Source: Siphonodentalium dalli (lineage: Eukaryota > Mollusca > Scaphopoda > Gadilida > Siphonodentaliidae). From it: 64,000 bases of DNA. How positions within the stretch are numbered: the stretch's first letter is position 1; each line of letters opens with the position of its first letter. A program made the position numbers and the translations under genes. The notes under the pieces are model-generated. The model saw only the letters and a list, made by a program, of their open reading frames with translations. It was not told the origin of the DNA and made no database searches. Positions 63,502 through 64,000 of the stretch are shown here, in pieces. The stretch lies in the NCBI GenBank assembly GCA_032622095.1, contig CP136061.1, positions 23,624,991 to 23,688,990 of the forward strand. The letters run 5' to 3'.

Positions 63502-64000
63502 ATGGTTCTAACCCAGAGATTCATGAATACAACTCAGGGATTTATGACTTTTTCGAAGGATTTATGGTTCTAACCCAGAGTTCATGATTACAACTCAGGG
63601 ATTTATGACTTTATCGAAGGATTTATGGCTCTAACCCAGAGATTCGTGATTACAACTCAGGGATTTATGACTTTTTTGAAGGATTTATGGCTCTAACCCC
63701 GAGATTCATGACTACAACTCAGGGATTTATGACTTTTTTGAAGGATTTGTGGTTCTTACCCAGTGATTCATGAATACAACTCAGGGATTTATGACTTTTT
63801 CAAAGGATTTATGGTTCTAACCCAGAGATTCATGAATACAACTCAGGGATTTATGACTTTTTCAAAGGATTATGGCTCTAACCCCGAGATTCATGACTAC
63901 AAGCCAGGGATTTATGACTTTTTCGAAGGATTTATGGCTCTAACCCAGAGATTCATGAATACAACGCAGGGATTTATGACTTTTTCGAAGGATTTATGGC
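63502..64000. repeat. Right edge: partial copy of 55.5-56.1 kb
   Basis: CAGAGTTCATG (near 63577), CTTTATCGAAGG, CAGAGATTCGTG, CTTTTTTGAAGG, TTCTTACCCAGTG and the GGATTATGG monomer (63867) follow the order at 55.6-56.0 kb. The offset changes from 7,960 to 7,898 bp because one monomer (CCCGGAG with ACAATTCTGGG) is absent here. The array goes on beyond the window. Confidence 0.78.

Larger units (their letters stand above)
23088..63875. repeat. 61-bp monomers with GGATTATGG (one T lost), 12 copies
   Basis: They start at 23088, 31532, 37556, 41222, 47433, 48761, 49885, 52241, 55969, 60504, 62124 and 63867. All are followed by CTCTAA(A/C)CCCGAG and then ACAAGCCAG, so they share one ancestor. None is present left of 23 kb. 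The lost T shifts the frame and produces the recurring open frames of 64 or 80 codons that cover these sites. Confidence 0.9.
1..64000. repeat. Satellite DNA array, 62-bp monomer, about 1,030 copies
   Basis: The same 62-bp unit repeats head to tail from the first to the last base, always in the same orientation, and both window edges lie inside the array. Recurrent landmarks are GATTCATGA, a T5 tract leading into TTCGAAGG, and GGATTTATGG followed by a CTCTAACCC-like stretch. Between the first and last 63-bp marker monomers (410 and 58639) the bookkeeping gives 937 monomers; adding the ends gives about 1,030. Most copies differ from the common form at only a few positions. No unique DNA, transposable element, tRNA, rRNA or gene interrupts it. 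Both strands carry recurrent stop codons. This is known behaviour of eukaryotic satellite DNA; the family itself is not one I recognise, and any centromeric or heterochromatic role is inference. Confidence 0.98.

Noticed and set aside
1-64000. CRISPR array (regular direct repeats)
   Set aside because: There are no unique spacers: the whole 62 bp is repeated, and no cas gene is present.
1-64000. Telomeric or interstitial telomere repeat, because TAACCC occurs in many monomers
   Set aside because: The hexamer occurs at most once per 62 bp, is often changed (TAACCCC, TATCGC, TTACCC), and matches the CAACTCAG end of S1 by descent. No tandem telomere motif exists.
1-64000. Repeat region of a long structural protein (silk- or mucin-like coding repeat)
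   Set aside because: A 62-bp period does not keep a reading frame, and stops recur in all frames on both strands.
1-64000. Promoters, terminators or small RNA genes at TTTTT tracts and palindromes
   Set aside because: T5 tracts and dyads recur every monomer as part of the repeat. No hairpin of useful stem length, tRNA fold or A/B box is recognisable. Transcription of the satellite is possible but cannot be read from the sequence.

Overview
The whole 64,000-base window is one uninterrupted satellite DNA array. Its monomer is 62 bp, about 39% G+C, repeated head to tail in a single orientation. Counting phase markers gives about 1,030 monomers from the first base to the last. I see no unique sequence, transposon, RNA gene, CRISPR array or believable protein gene. 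Arrays like this are typical of eukaryotic heterochromatin (centromeric, pericentromeric, subtelomeric or knob DNA). I do not recognise the monomer, so I cannot name a species or a chromosomal position. C-to-T type changes at the CpG sites hint at a genome that methylates CpG.

Monomer anatomy, with position 1 of the window as monomer base 1: three related parts, S1 (bases 1-21, begins AGATTCATG), S2 (22-41, begins GGATTTATG) and S3 (42-62, begins GGATTTATG). The monomer therefore looks like an old trimer of a unit of about 21 bp. It carries two perfect palindromes, ATTCATGAAT (bases 3-12) and TTCGAA (36-41), whose centres are exactly 31 bp apart. Length variants are 63 bp (extra G before CGAAGG), 61 bp (loss of one base at one of several places) and 71 bp (9-bp insertion creating ATATTAATAT).

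Layout: 1-6.6 kb is a heterogeneous part with small local duplications and four of the sixteen 71-bp monomers. 6.6-15.6 kb is a higher-order repeat of 32 monomers (1,985 bp), with one internal 10-monomer expansion. 15.4-32.3 kb holds two tandem copies of an 8,444-bp block of 136 monomers; I found six substitutions between them. 29.8-39.5 kb holds two near-identical tracts of about 3.7 kb offset by 6,024 bp. 38.8-43.1 kb recurs at 53.6-57.8 kb (offset 14,747 bp). 47.2-49.3 kb has a 1,328-bp offset duplication and a cluster of 71-bp monomers. 50.0-53.0 kb is another copy of the end of the 8,444-bp block. 60.2-63.5 kb is a 1,620-bp tandem duplication with no difference seen. Every large duplication equals a whole number of 62-bp monomers plus the known small indels, so the array has grown by in-register exchange (unequal crossing-over, slippage or conversion).

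No genes work together here. All open frames of 60-80 codons are by-products of the repeat: 62 is not a multiple of three, and an indel monomer lets the reading frame miss one stop. No previously undescribed coding system is present; what is of interest is the satellite's structure and history.
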